Origin: Arcobacter ellisii
GTDB taxonomy: Bacteria > Campylobacterota > Campylobacteria > Campylobacterales > Arcobacteraceae
Assembly (NCBI RefSeq): GCF_003544915.1
Contig: NZ_CP032097.1
Coordinates: 2,418,001-2,482,000, forward strand
DNA: 64,000 nt
Direction: 5' to 3'
Shown: one piece after another, positions 48,907-58,685 of the stretch
Position numbering within the stretch: the first letter of the stretch is position 1
Layout: each line of letters begins with the position of its first letter
Notes under the pieces: model-generated
What the model was told of the DNA's origin: nothing
Database searches by the model: none
Seen by the model: only the letters and a program-made list of their open reading frames with translations
Made by a program: the position numbers and the translations under genes

Positions 48907-50127
48907 ATGAGAAAAGAAACCATGATTACATTAAATGATATAAAAGAAGCAAAAAAAAGATTATCAAACACAGTTCACGCAACTCCGCTTATGAAAGCTC
49001 CTATTTTAAGTAAAGAAAAAAATGCAGAAATTTTTCTAAAAGAAGATAACTTACAATTAACAGGAAGTTTTAAAATTAGAGGTGCTTTTAATAGAGTTGC
49101 TATGCTTGATGAAACTAGAAGAAAAAATGGTGTAGTAGCTGCAAGTGCAGGAAATCATGCACAAGGTTTAGCTTTTGCTGCTCAACACTTTAATTGTGAA
49201 GCAACAATTTTTATGCCAGAAGCAACTCCACTTACAAAAGTTTCGGGGGTTAAATCTTATGGAGCAAATGTTGTTTTAACTGGTGAGAATTTTGATGAAG
49301 CATATGCAGCAGCTACAAAATTTGCAAAAGAAAACAATAAAGAATTTATTCATCCATTTGCAGATGATGCAGTTATTGCGGGACAAGGAACAATTGCATT
49401 AGAAATTTTAGAAAAAATTGAAGATATTGAACATATTATTGTACCAATTGGAGGTGGAGGTTTAATCTCTGGAATTGCAATAGCTGCAAAATCTATAAAT
49501 CCAAACATAAGAATCACAGGTGTAGTTGCAAGTGGAGCAAGAGGAATGAAAGACTCTTTTGAAGCAAGACTTCCAATGGATTCTTCAAGTGTTAGAACAA
49601 TCGCTGATGGAATTGCTGTTCGTGACGTAACACCAAAATTACTTGATATTATTTTAGAGTATGTGGACGAAATCGTAGAAGTAAGTGATAATGAAACAGC
49701 AAATGCAATTTTATTTTTACTTGAAAAACATAAACTTATGGTTGAAGGTGCAGGTGCAGTTGCAACGGCTGCAATTATGCACAATAAAGTACATATTGAA
49801 AAAGAAAAAGTTTGTGCAATAGTTAGTGGTGGGAATATTGATGTAACAATGTTATCTTTGATTATTGATAAAGGATTAGTAAAATCATTTAGAAAAATGA
49901 ATCTAATCGTAACACTTATGGATAAACCAGGTGCTTTAATGCATTTAACAGAGATTTTCAAAACTTGTTCAGCAAATATTGTTCAAATAGATTATGATAG
50001 AAACTCTATAAAACTGGAGTTTGGTGAAGCTCATGTAACAATTGCACTTGAAACAAAAGGTGAAGAACATCAAGAACTAATTAGAGAAAATTTGAAACAA
50101 AATGGTTACAGATTTAAACAAATTTAA
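48907..50127 (+). CDS. ilvA: Threonine dehydratase (ammonia-lyase), biosynthetic-like
   Basis: A 406-residue PLP enzyme that deaminates threonine to 2-oxobutyrate for isoleucine synthesis. The PLP lysine is in GSFKIRGAFNR, the phosphate loop is GGGGLISG, and SAGNHAQG is also present. A single C-terminal ACT-like domain (LIVTLMDKPGALMHLTEIF) could bind an allosteric amino acid. This is the short form compared with E. coli IlvA (514, two ACT). An in-frame ATG five codons later (48922) is an alternative start. Confidence 0.9.
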   Translation: MRKETMITLNDIKEAKKRLSNTVHATPLMKAPILSKEKNAEIFLKEDNLQLTGSFKIRGAFNRVAMLDETRRKNGVVAASAGNHAQGLAFAAQHFNCEATIFMPEATPLTKVSGVKSYGANVVLTGENFDEAYAAATKFAKENNKEFIHPFADDAVIAGQGTIALEILEKIEDIEHIIVPIGGGGLISGIAIAAKSINPNIRITGVVASGARGMKDSFEARLPMDSSSVRTIADGIAVRDVTPKLLDIILEYVDEIVEVSDNETANAILFLLEKHKLMVEGAGAVATAAIMHNKVHIEKEKVCAIVSGGNIDVTMLSLIIDKGLVKSFRKMNLIVTLMDKPGALMHLTEIFKTCSANIVQIDYDRNSIKLEFGEAHVTIALETKGEEHQELIRENLKQNGYRFKQI

Positions 50128-50219
50128 GTTAATTTTTTGTCTTTAGAAAGATTTTAGAAAATAAATATTATAATGCACGCATAATTTAGTATATGTAGAA
50201 ACAAAAAAAAAGGAAGAAA

Positions 50220-50906
50220 ATGGAAGGAAGACTGTTTACATTCTTGGGTGCAATTGGTGGGCACGGGCAAGAGTGGATAATCTTATCACACTTTGTTCTA
50301 GTTATTGGGATAATTTTCTTAATATCAAGAGCAGCTACTAGAAAGTTACAATTAGTTCCAAGTGGATCTCAAAATGTAATGGAAACGTTCGTAGGTGGTA
50401 TCGTTGCAATGGGTGCTGATACTATGGGTGAAAAAAACGCTAGAACTTATATGCCTTTAATTGGTTCTTTAGCTTTAGTAATTTTTGTTAGTAATATGAT
50501 TGGAGTTATCCCTGGTTTCGAAGCTCCAACTTCAAATATTAACTTTACTTTATCTTTAGCTTTAATAGTATTTGTTTACTATAACTATTTAGGTATTAAG
50601 AAAAATGGTTTTGTTAACTATTTTAAACACTTTATGGGACCAATGCCTGCATTAGCTCCATTAATGTTCCCAATTGAAATTATTTCTCACTTATCAAGAA
50701 TTGTTTCATTATCATTCAGACTTTTTGGTTCAATCAGAGGAGATGATATGTTCTTAATGGTACTTTTAATGTTAGTACCTTGGTTATTACCTCTTCCTGG
50801 GTTCTTCTTATTAACTGCGTTTGGTTTCTTACAAGCGTTTATTTTCAGTATATTAACTTATGTTTATATTGCTGGTTCTATTATGATGGAACACGAAGAA
50901 CACTAA
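50220..50906 (+). CDS. atpB: ATP synthase F0 subunit a
   Basis: A 228-residue membrane subunit forming the proton half-channels with the c-ring. The essential arginine is in HLSRIVSLSFRLFGSIRGDD. ENARTYMPLIGSLALVIFVSN and the C-terminal LLTAFGFLQAFIFSILTYVYIAGSI are family signatures. It stands alone, far from other F1F0 genes, as usual in Campylobacterota. AGGAAGAAA lies before the ATG. Confidence 0.95.
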   Translation: MEGRLFTFLGAIGGHGQEWIILSHFVLVIGIIFLISRAATRKLQLVPSGSQNVMETFVGGIVAMGADTMGEKNARTYMPLIGSLALVIFVSNMIGVIPGFEAPTSNINFTLSLALIVFVYYNYLGIKKNGFVNYFKHFMGPMPALAPLMFPIEIISHLSRIVSLSFRLFGSIRGDDMFLMVLLMLVPWLLPLPGFFLLTAFGFLQAFIFSILTYVYIAGSIMMEHEEH

Positions 50907-50927
50907 AAATTTTGATAAAAAATTTTG

Positions 50928-50963
50928 AAAAGGGGATAAGTTTTTACTTATTCCCTTTTTTTA
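50928..50963 (+). terminator. Intrinsic terminator after atpB
   Basis: The arms AAAAGGGGATAAGT (50928-50941) and ACTTATTCCCTTTT (50946-50959) have one G-U pair and loop TTTT, followed by a T-run. Confidence 0.88.
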
Positions 50964-50984
50964 TATCTTTAAATAGAAAGACTA

Positions 50985-51539
50985 ATGAAAAAATATCTTA
51001 TAACTGACCCTCAATATTATACTAATGATATAGAAATATTTAGAGAAACTTTGATAAAAACCTTAACTAAACATAAAATAGATATTGCTTGTTTTAGAGA
51101 TAAGGAATCTAAAAATTTTGAAGAATTAGCAAAAATCTTTATAGAGATTTGTAAAAAATTTAATATAAAAGAGATTCTTTTAAATTCAAATTATTTGTTG
51201 GCAAAAAAATTAGGAGCAACAGGTGTTCATCTAAATTCAAAACAATTTGATAAAATCAAAGAAGCAAAAGAAAAAAATCTTTTTACAATTATCTCTTGTC
51301 ACACTTTTTTAGAGATTGAAAAAGCTATTGAACAAAAAGCAGATGCGATTACTTTTTCTCCTATTTTTAATACACCAAATAAAGGTGAACCTAAAGGAAT
51401 AGAAAAGTTAGAAGAGGCAACAAACTTATATAAAGATATAAATATTATTGCCCTTGGAGGGATAGTTTCAGAAGAACAAATCGCTAAAATAGAAAATAAA
51501 AAAGCCTACGGTTTTGCATCTATTCGATATTTTATTTAA
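50985..51539 (+). CDS. thiE: Thiamine-phosphate synthase-like protein
   Basis: A 184-residue TIM-barrel protein joining HMP-PP and HET-P to thiamine phosphate. The ITDPQYY start, a DKESKNFEELAKIF helix, LGATGVHLNSKQ, ISCHTFLEIEKAIE, TFSPIFNTPNKGEPKG and ALGGI are ThiE/TenI motifs. It is somewhat short (usual ~210), so a TenI-like variant is possible. It lies directly after the atpB terminator, so a promoter must lie in ~20 bases or in readthrough. Its end overlaps the convergent helicase gene by 4 bases. Confidence 0.75.
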   Translation: MKKYLITDPQYYTNDIEIFRETLIKTLTKHKIDIACFRDKESKNFEELAKIFIEICKKFNIKEILLNSNYLLAKKLGATGVHLNSKQFDKIKEAKEKNLFTIISCHTFLEIEKAIEQKADAITFSPIFNTPNKGEPKGIEKLEEATNLYKDINIIALGGIVSEEQIAKIENKKAYGFASIRYFI

Positions 51540-54268
51540 ACTTCTTTAATAATACAATCACTAGGTTTTAAATAAACTAGATATGATTTTACATTTGAAG
51601 TTTTAAATATCTCTTTTATAGCTTTTTTATAATATGAAACTTGAATTTTGTGTTCATCAAGTTCTTCTTTTGTTGTTTTATAATCAATAATATAAAAACA
51701 ATCTTCTTTAAATAAAAGTAAATCAATTATCTTTATCTCTTCTTTATAAATCAAAGATTGCTCTGAAATAAACATTGAGTTTTCCAATAAAGATTTAAAA
51801 GTTGAATCATTCAATAAAAATCTCAATCTATTTTTTATATCAAAAAAATCATCTTCACTTAAATAGTTTGAATATCTAGTTTGAACTAAATCCATAGAAT
51901 AATCTAAATTTTTTTCATCAAATTCATTCATCATCTCTAAACAATAGTGAGTTGCCAATCCAAAATATTTTGCATGCAAATGGTCAACTTCTAACTCTTT
52001 TTCTTTTGAGATTTGTTTTTCTTGTGTTCCTAAATCTAAAGGAGTATATGAAACAATATTTTTTTCATCTTTATTTATTGATAAATTAATACTCTCTTTT
52101 ATTTTTCCAATTTTACAAACTTTCATATTTAAAATATCAAAAACAGATGATTTTATTTTTTTAAAGATAATCATATTATTTTTAGCTCTTGTCATTGCAA
52201 CATATAAAATATTTATTTCATCTTCAAGACTTAGTGCCTTTTCTTTTGCTATTGCTTTTTCATAATCTTTATCAAAATTTTCATAACCTTTTATTTTGTA
52301 AAAAATATTTTTTAATTCAAGATTTTCATATTCAAATAAAAGTGAAGATTTATCTACATTTTTTCTTTTAATTCTATCAAGTAAAATAACTGTATGAAAC
52401 TCCAAACCTTTTGATTTAAAAATAGTTAATATTTGAAGTCCAACTGATTCACTATTTTCCATATTTGCATCTAATTTATCTATCTCATAAACAAAATCTA
52501 CAATATTATTAAAACTTGAACTTACTTCAATTAATTTAACAACATTTTCATCTATTATTTTTAATTTTTTTGATAACTCTTTTATAATTTCTTGAACAGA
52601 TTTTTCTTCCAATTGGATTTGTAAATCCAATTCATTTAATATCTCTTTTCCAATAAGTGCATTTACATTCTCTTTATAAATTTCCTCTTTAAAATAAAGA
52701 TATTTCATAGCATTAATAACTGCTTTTACATTTTGTTGATTTATTAATTTTGAAGTCATTTCAGTTGATATTTTCATATCAGGAAATTTCTGTTTTAAAT
52801 AATAATATAAAGATAAAACATCATCATTTGTGTAAGTTAAAATTGCTATATCGTTTGAATTTACACCCAAACTTATCAACTCTTCAATTTTTTTTGCAAT
52901 ATTTACAAATTTTTCTTCTTCATCTAATGCTTCATCTTCACAAACTTCAACATAACCATCTTTTGCAACAGATTCTTGTTCATAATATTCATAATTACTA
53001 AGATTTAAAAAAAGTGAATTTACATAAGAGATAATGTTTTCACATGAACGATAATTTGTATTTAAAACTTCAACTTCTAAAACATTATTTGTATTTGCTA
53101 CATAATCAAAAAGTTCTCTTTTCCCACCTCTAAATCTATAAATAGATTGTTTTGTATCCCCAACATAAAAAAATGTTTTGAATTTTGTTGTATCACCTGA
53201 AAGAATCTCTTTTATTAAAGGTTCTAAAATTTTATATTGTAAAAGTGAAGTATCTTGAAACTCATCCATCAAAATATGTGAATAAGTTGAATCAAGTCTA
53301 AAATATAAAAAATCTTTATCAATTTTTGTTGATAATAATTCATAAACTAAATTTGAAATATCGTTAAATTCTAAATAGTTTTTATTTTTGTTAAACTCAA
53401 ATTTAAAATCTTTAAACATTAAATAGAGTTCAAATAGTTTATTTAAACTGTACCCTGCTCTTATTTTATAATATATTGTTATCTCTTTTTTTAACTCTAT
53501 AAAATAAGATTCAATTGTTTCATTTGCACATTTTTTAAAATATGAATATTCAGCTAAACAATCTTTTTCAAGCCATGTTCGTCCAAATAAATCATCAAAT
53601 TTTTCAAAATCAACAGCTTTTTTTGCACTTGGGCTTGCAACACTACAATTTAAAATAAACTCTTTTATTTTAAAAGCATTTTCTAAAACTCTCTCTTTTT
53701 GGAAATCTATTAATTTAGCATCAATATTTAAAATATTTATTTTTTCATTTTTTTCTAAAAGTATTTTAAAAAGTTCAAAAAGTGAATTAAATTTCTTTTT
53801 CTCATAATGGGAAAAATCTATCAGTGTTTCAAACTGTTTTAAATCAAGTGATTCTAAAAATTTTAAACTAAGAGTTTCAATATCATCAACTTTTATTTCA
53901 AAATCATCTGAAATTCCAATATATCCACAAAACTCTCTTAAAATTTTATTTACAAATTTATCAATAGTAAATATTGATAAATTTGCATTTGAAAATGATT
54001 TTACTAAAAAACCTTTTTTACCTAAAATCTCTTCTTTTGAAAGATTTGATTGTTCAATAATTGCATTTAGATATGCTTCATCATCACCTAATGTAAGAAG
54101 TGTTTTATATATTCTTTCACTCATTTCATTTGCAGCTTTATTTGTAAATGTAAGAGTTAAAATTTCATTTGGTTTTGCACCAAGTAATAACAAAGTGATG
54201 TAACGAACCGTAAGTGCAAATGTTTTACCACTTCCTGCACTGGCTTTTAAAGCTAAATATTTTTTCAT
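51536..54268 (-). CDS. addA: AddA/RecB-like helicase-nuclease for double-strand break repair
   Basis: A 910-residue UvrD-type superfamily 1 helicase with a C-terminal RecB-family nuclease. Motifs are I ALKASAGSGKTF (5-16), Ia LTFTNKAANEMSER, II ILMDEFQDTS, III FYVGDTKQSIYRFRGGKRE, IV NYRS, V LTIFKSKGLEF and VI VAMTRAKNNM, then the nuclease motif FYIIDYKTTKEEL near 870. This layout fits campylobacterial AddA (annotated RecB in some genomes). The partner addB is not next to it. Confidence 0.85.
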   Translation of the reverse strand: MKKYLALKASAGSGKTFALTVRYITLLLLGAKPNEILTLTFTNKAANEMSERIYKTLLTLGDDEAYLNAIIEQSNLSKEEILGKKGFLVKSFSNANLSIFTIDKFVNKILREFCGYIGISDDFEIKVDDIETLSLKFLESLDLKQFETLIDFSHYEKKKFNSLFELFKILLEKNEKINILNIDAKLIDFQKERVLENAFKIKEFILNCSVASPSAKKAVDFEKFDDLFGRTWLEKDCLAEYSYFKKCANETIESYFIELKKEITIYYKIRAGYSLNKLFELYLMFKDFKFEFNKNKNYLEFNDISNLVYELLSTKIDKDFLYFRLDSTYSHILMDEFQDTSLLQYKILEPLIKEILSGDTTKFKTFFYVGDTKQSIYRFRGGKRELFDYVANTNNVLEVEVLNTNYRSCENIISYVNSLFLNLSNYEYYEQESVAKDGYVEVCEDEALDEEEKFVNIAKKIEELISLGVNSNDIAILTYTNDDVLSLYYYLKQKFPDMKISTEMTSKLINQQNVKAVINAMKYLYFKEEIYKENVNALIGKEILNELDLQIQLEEKSVQEIIKELSKKLKIIDENVVKLIEVSSSFNNIVDFVYEIDKLDANMENSESVGLQILTIFKSKGLEFHTVILLDRIKRKNVDKSSLLFEYENLELKNIFYKIKGYENFDKDYEKAIAKEKALSLEDEINILYVAMTRAKNNMIIFKKIKSSVFDILNMKVCKIGKIKESINLSINKDEKNIVSYTPLDLGTQEKQISKEKELEVDHLHAKYFGLATHYCLEMMNEFDEKNLDYSMDLVQTRYSNYLSEDDFFDIKNRLRFLLNDSTFKSLLENSMFISEQSLIYKEEIKIIDLLLFKEDCFYIIDYKTTKEELDEHKIQVSYYKKAIKEIFKTSNVKSYLVYLKPSDCIIKEV

Positions 54269-54359
54269 AAAAGAATAATACTAAAGTAACTATTTCATTT
54301 TAGTTAATAAGATACTTTTAGATATAATCTTGCTTTAAAAATTACATAGGATTGTAAAT

Positions 54360-55274
54360 ATGCAAACTGATTATCCATTTTCAAAAGAACAAAAAGTTCA
54401 AACACTACTTGATGCAATTCCATATATAAAAAAATTTTTTGGAAAAACTATAGTTATCAAATACGGTGGTTCTGCACAAACTAGTCCAGATTTAAAAGAA
54501 AAATTTGCACAAGACATAGTTTTTCTTTCATTATTAGGTATCAAACCTGTAATCGTACATGGAGGAGGAGCAAGAATTACTGAACTTTTAACAAAGTTAA
54601 ATATTCCTTCTTCATTTGTTGATGGACATAGAGTTACTTGCGAAGATAGTATGAGAGTTGTTGAGATGGTATTAAGTGGAGAAATCAATAAAAATATCAC
54701 TTCTTTATTAAATCATCATGGGGCAAAAGCTATTGGAATTTCAGGAAAAGATTCAAGTATCATAAATGCCGTTCCAAAAGATGGTGGAAAATTTGGATAC
54801 ACAGGTGAAATTACAAAAGTAAATGGAACAATGATAAATAATCTAATCAAAGAGGGATTTATTCCAGTTATTGCACCAATTGCAGATAGTGCTGAACCAA
54901 ATCATCCAGGATTTAATATAAATGCAGATATTGCAGCTTGTGAAATTGCTGTTGCAATTGGAGCACAAAAAGTTCTATTTTTAACAGATACTATTGGAGT
55001 TTTAGATAAAGAAAAAAATCTAATTCAAACTTTAGATAAACAAAGTGTTGAAAATTATAAGAAAGATGGAACAATTGCTGGTGGTATGATTCCAAAAGTT
55101 GATTCTTGTATTGATGCGATTGAAAATGGTGTAAACAAAGCTCATATTATTGATGGAAGAGTTGAACACTCAATTTTATTAGAGTTATTTACAAGTGATG
55201 GAATTGGAACACAATTTATTAGAAAAGACAATCCAAATAATGGTATTGACTTAGAGAAATTATTAGAGAATTAA
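54360..55274 (+). CDS. argB: Acetylglutamate kinase
   Basis: A 304-residue amino-acid kinase that phosphorylates N-acetylglutamate in arginine synthesis. Motifs are VIKYGGSA (ATP-side Lys), PVIVHGGGARIT, EMVLSGEINKNI, GISGKD, FNINADIAA and GTIAGGMIPKVDSC. The N-terminal helix QKVQTLLDAIPYIKKF is that of the arginine-inhibited hexameric type. thrC follows after 8 bases, so the two are co-transcribed. Confidence 0.95.
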   Translation: MQTDYPFSKEQKVQTLLDAIPYIKKFFGKTIVIKYGGSAQTSPDLKEKFAQDIVFLSLLGIKPVIVHGGGARITELLTKLNIPSSFVDGHRVTCEDSMRVVEMVLSGEINKNITSLLNHHGAKAIGISGKDSSIINAVPKDGGKFGYTGEITKVNGTMINNLIKEGFIPVIAPIADSAEPNHPGFNINADIAACEIAVAIGAQKVLFLTDTIGVLDKEKNLIQTLDKQSVENYKKDGTIAGGMIPKVDSCIDAIENGVNKAHIIDGRVEHSILLELFTSDGIGTQFIRKDNPNNGIDLEKLLEN

Positions 55275-55282
55275 GGAATATT

Positions 55283-56764
55283 ATGAATTTTATAGAAACA
55301 AGAGGAAACGATGGAATTAAACCTATCGAAGTTCCATTTAGCGAAGCGATATTAAATCCAAGTACTTCTTTTGGTGGATTATATGTACCAAAAGAATTAC
55401 CAAAACTAGAAGAAAATTTTTTACAAAATCACATAAATTCAACTTACAAACAATTAGCTTATGATATTTTAAAAGCTTTTGAAATTGATATTGAAGAGAG
55501 TGAAATTAAAAAAGCTTTAGATTTATATGACAATTTTGATGATACTTCAAATCCTTGCCCAGTAGTACGTGTAAAAGATGATTTATTTGTTCATGAACAA
55601 TACCATGGACCAACGCGAGCTTTTAAAGATATGGCGTTACAACCTTTTGGTTCGATTTTAAGTTCAATTGCAAAAAAAAGAGATGAAAAATATTTGATTC
55701 TTGCTGCAACTTCAGGTGACACAGGACCAGCTGCACTTAATACTTTTAAAAATAAAGAAAATATTCAAGTAGTTTGTTTATATCCAGATGGTGGAACTTC
55801 TGATGTTCAAAGATTACAAATGGTTTGTGAAGATGGAAAAAATTTAAAAGTTTTAGGAATTAAAGGAAATTTTGATGATGCACAAAATGCACTTAAAAAT
55901 CTACTTGCTTCTAAAACATTTAAAGAAGAGTTAGAAAAAGATAATATAAAACTTAGTGCTGCAAATTCAGTAAACTTTGGAAGAATTATTTTTCAAATAA
56001 TTTATCATTTCTGGTCATATATCCAACTTTTAAAACAAAATGAAATTAAATTTGGTGAAAAAATCTATTTAGTTGTTCCAAGTGGAAACTTTGGAAATGT
56101 TCTTGGAGCATTTTATGCACTAAATATGGGTGTTCCAATAGAAAAACTTTTAGTTGCTTCAAATGAAAATAATATCTTAACAGAGTGGATAAATACAGGC
56201 GTTTACGATATTAGAGATAAAGAATTGAAGCTTACAAAATCTCCTGCAATGGATATTTTAAAATCTTCAAATATTGAAAGAGTTATCTACTCTTTATTTG
56301 GTGCAAAAAGAACTAAAGAGTTAATGGAAGATTTAAATGAGAAAAAAATCTTCAAAATGAGTGAAAATGAAACAAATGAACTGAAAAAATACTTTTCAGC
56401 CATTTATTCTGATGATACTTTTGGTACAAGCACAATTAAAGAGTTTTTAGACTCAGGATATTTAATGGATCCACACACTGCAACTTGTATAAAAGCCTAT
56501 AAAGAGTTAAAAGAGAAACCTTTAAAAACAGTTATTTATTCAACTGCTGAATGGACAAAATTTTCTCCAACAGTATTAAATGCTTTAAATGAAAACTCAA
56601 CAAAATATGCTGATAAAGAGGCTTTAGAAGAAATCTCAACAAAATACAATGCTAATTTACCTCAAAGTATTAAAGATTTATTCTCTGCAAAAATAAATCA
56701 TTCTTTAGTTATTAATAAAGAAGATATTGAATCTGAAATAGTAAATTTTATTAGAAAATCATAA
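55283..56764 (+). CDS. thrC: Threonine synthase
   Basis: A 493-residue PLP enzyme converting O-phosphohomoserine to threonine. Opening motif is IETRGNDGIKPIEVPFSEAILNP-like. The PLP lysine is in HGPTRAFKDMALQ. LAATSGDTGPAAL and VVPSGNFGNVLGAFYA are also present. The length fits the long (yeast/E. coli-like) class. A hairpin (TTAGAAAATC/GATTTTCTAA, 56751-56774) overlaps the stop codon but has no T-run. Confidence 0.95.
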   Translation: MNFIETRGNDGIKPIEVPFSEAILNPSTSFGGLYVPKELPKLEENFLQNHINSTYKQLAYDILKAFEIDIEESEIKKALDLYDNFDDTSNPCPVVRVKDDLFVHEQYHGPTRAFKDMALQPFGSILSSIAKKRDEKYLILAATSGDTGPAALNTFKNKENIQVVCLYPDGGTSDVQRLQMVCEDGKNLKVLGIKGNFDDAQNALKNLLASKTFKEELEKDNIKLSAANSVNFGRIIFQIIYHFWSYIQLLKQNEIKFGEKIYLVVPSGNFGNVLGAFYALNMGVPIEKLLVASNENNILTEWINTGVYDIRDKELKLTKSPAMDILKSSNIERVIYSLFGAKRTKELMEDLNEKKIFKMSENETNELKKYFSAIYSDDTFGTSTIKEFLDSGYLMDPHTATCIKAYKELKEKPLKTVIYSTAEWTKFSPTVLNALNENSTKYADKEALEEISTKYNANLPQSIKDLFSAKINHSLVINKEDIESEIVNFIRKS

Positions 56765-56923
56765 GATTTTCTAATAATAATCTCAAAAAACACTTATCTT
56801 ACAGTGTGTAAATTTTTCACAAAAAACACTATAAAAACTAGCTTCCATGACTTAAATCAATACATTTTAAGTAATTGCGTAATATAATACCCAAATTCTA
56901 AACTTAAAAAAAGGAAGCCAAAT

Positions 56924-57424
56924 ATGTCTAAAGAAACAAATAGACGAGATTTTATTGGTTACTCATTTGCTGCAGTTGCTGCAGTTGGTGGTGCCGCGTC
57001 GCTTGTTGGTATGAAGCAAGTATGGGATCCACTTCCAAGCGTTCTTGCTGGTGGATTTACAGAAATTGACCTATCTACTGTAAAAGCTGGTGAACCAGAA
57101 ACTTTTACTTGGAGAGGAAAACCAATCTTTATCTTGAAAAAAACTGCGGAAATGGAAAATAGTGAAAGGGATTTAGTAATAGGATCTGATAGATTTACTG
57201 TTGCTATAGGACTTTGTACACACCTTGGTTGTATTCCAGCTTGGAAAAAAGACAAATGGAAATGTGCATGTCATGGTGGAGAATTCAATCCAAGTGGAAA
57301 ACAAGTTTTTGGACCACCTCCAAGACCACTTGATTTACCTCCATTTAGTGTAAAAGGAACTTCTATCGTATTAGGTGAAGAAGGTCCTGAATACAAAGCT
57401 ATCGCTGCAACATTAAAAGCTTAA
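56924..57424 (+). CDS. petA: Ubiquinol/menaquinol-cytochrome c reductase Rieske iron-sulfur subunit
   Basis: A 166-residue subunit of complex III. A twin-arginine signal/anchor (TNRRDFIGYSFAAVAAVGG) exports it folded. The [2Fe-2S] ligands are in CTHLGC and CACHGG, and GPPPRPLDLPPF is the proline loop. The gene starts a petABC operon, with TATAAT in the upstream region (GCGTAATATAATAC near 56876) and AAAGGAAG before the ATG. Confidence 0.96.
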   Translation: MSKETNRRDFIGYSFAAVAAVGGAASLVGMKQVWDPLPSVLAGGFTEIDLSTVKAGEPETFTWRGKPIFILKKTAEMENSERDLVIGSDRFTVAIGLCTHLGCIPAWKKDKWKCACHGGEFNPSGKQVFGPPPRPLDLPPFSVKGTSIVLGEEGPEYKAIAATLKA

Positions 57425-57434
57425 GGAGTTATGA

Positions 57435-58685
57435 ATGGCAAAATTTGAAAAAGCTAACTCTGTTGGTGAATGGTTAGACCAAAGATTAAATCTAACTACA
57501 TTCAACAAAGTTATGATGACTGAATATTGGATTCCAAAAGATATTAACTTCTTATGGGCAATGGGTGTATTATTAGCTACTACTTTTGGTATTCTAGTAA
57601 TCTCTGGTTTATTCTTAATGATGTATTACAAACCTGATGTAAATTTAGCGTTTGATTCTGTTAACTATACAATCATGCAAGAAGTTGCATTTGGTTGGTT
57701 ATTTAGACATATGCACGGTGTTGCAGCTTCTGTTGTTTTCTTAATTATTTATATTCATATGTTTACAGGAATTTATTATGGTTCTTATAAACAAGGAAGA
57801 GAAATGATTTGGATTTCAGGTATGTTATTATTCATGACATTCTCTGCTGCTGGATTCTCTGGATATATGTTACCATGGGGACAAATGTCTTACTGGGCTG
57901 CAATGGTTATTACAAACTTATTTGGTGGAGTTCCTGTTATTGGAGATGCACTTGTAGTTTGGATTAGAGGGGATTTTAACGTTGCTGATGCTACATTAAC
58001 AAGATTCTTTATGTTACACGTATTCTTATTACCAATTACTATTATGGGAATTATTGGTTTACACTTCTATACATTAAGAATTCCTCACGTTAACAACCAA
58101 TCTTCTGATGAATTTGATTTTGATGCTGAAGCTGAAAAATATTTAAGTGGAAATAAAAAAGAGTCAAAAGTTATTCCTTTCTGGCCAGTGTTTATTTCTA
58201 AAGATTTAGCTGTATTAGGTGTATTCTTAATTTTCTACTTCTATTTAGTATTCTTCCATTATAACTTTGCAATGGATCCAGTTAACTTTGACCCAGCAGA
58301 TGCGATGGTTACACCAGCACACATCTATCCTGAATGGTATTTCTTATGGTCATATGAAGTATTAAGAGGTTTCTTCTTTGATATTGCTGGATTTAAAGCA
58401 TTTGATATTGGTCTTATAGCATTTGCATTTGCAAACGTTATTTTCTTAGTATTACCATGGTTAGATAGAGATCCAAAAATTTTACCAGCACACAAAAGAC
58501 CTGGATTCTTTGTATGGTTCTGGATATTAATGATTGACTTAATTGTATTAACAGTTTATGGAAAATTACCTCCAACAGGTACAAATGCATGGGTAGGATT
58601 CTTTGCAGCTGTTGCATTTATTTTATTATTCATTGTACTTCCAATTATTACAAAAATTGATGCGAAAAGAAGGGGATCACTATGA
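57435..58685 (+). CDS. petB: Cytochrome bc1 complex cytochrome b
   Basis: A 416-residue membrane subunit holding both b-haems and the quinol sites. Haem histidines lie in FRHMHGVAAS/YIHMFTG and MLHVFLLPITIMGIIGLHFY. The Qo-site PEWY is present in HIYPEWYFLWSYEVLRG, and MLPWGQMSYW is the cd1 helix. AAGGAG precedes the ATG. It overlaps petC by 4 bases. Confidence 0.96.
   Translation: MAKFEKANSVGEWLDQRLNLTTFNKVMMTEYWIPKDINFLWAMGVLLATTFGILVISGLFLMMYYKPDVNLAFDSVNYTIMQEVAFGWLFRHMHGVAASVVFLIIYIHMFTGIYYGSYKQGREMIWISGMLLFMTFSAAGFSGYMLPWGQMSYWAAMVITNLFGGVPVIGDALVVWIRGDFNVADATLTRFFMLHVFLLPITIMGIIGLHFYTLRIPHVNNQSSDEFDFDAEAEKYLSGNKKESKVIPFWPVFISKDLAVLGVFLIFYFYLVFFHYNFAMDPVNFDPADAMVTPAHIYPEWYFLWSYEVLRGFFFDIAGFKAFDIGLIAFAFANVIFLVLPWLDRDPKILPAHKRPGFFVWFWILMIDLIVLTVYGKLPPTGTNAWVGFFAAVAFILLFIVLPIITKIDAKRRGSL

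Noticed and set aside
49350-49961. 203-codon minus-strand frame inside ilvA
   Set aside because: Long but antisense to a well-conserved enzyme; no family motif and no ribosome site.
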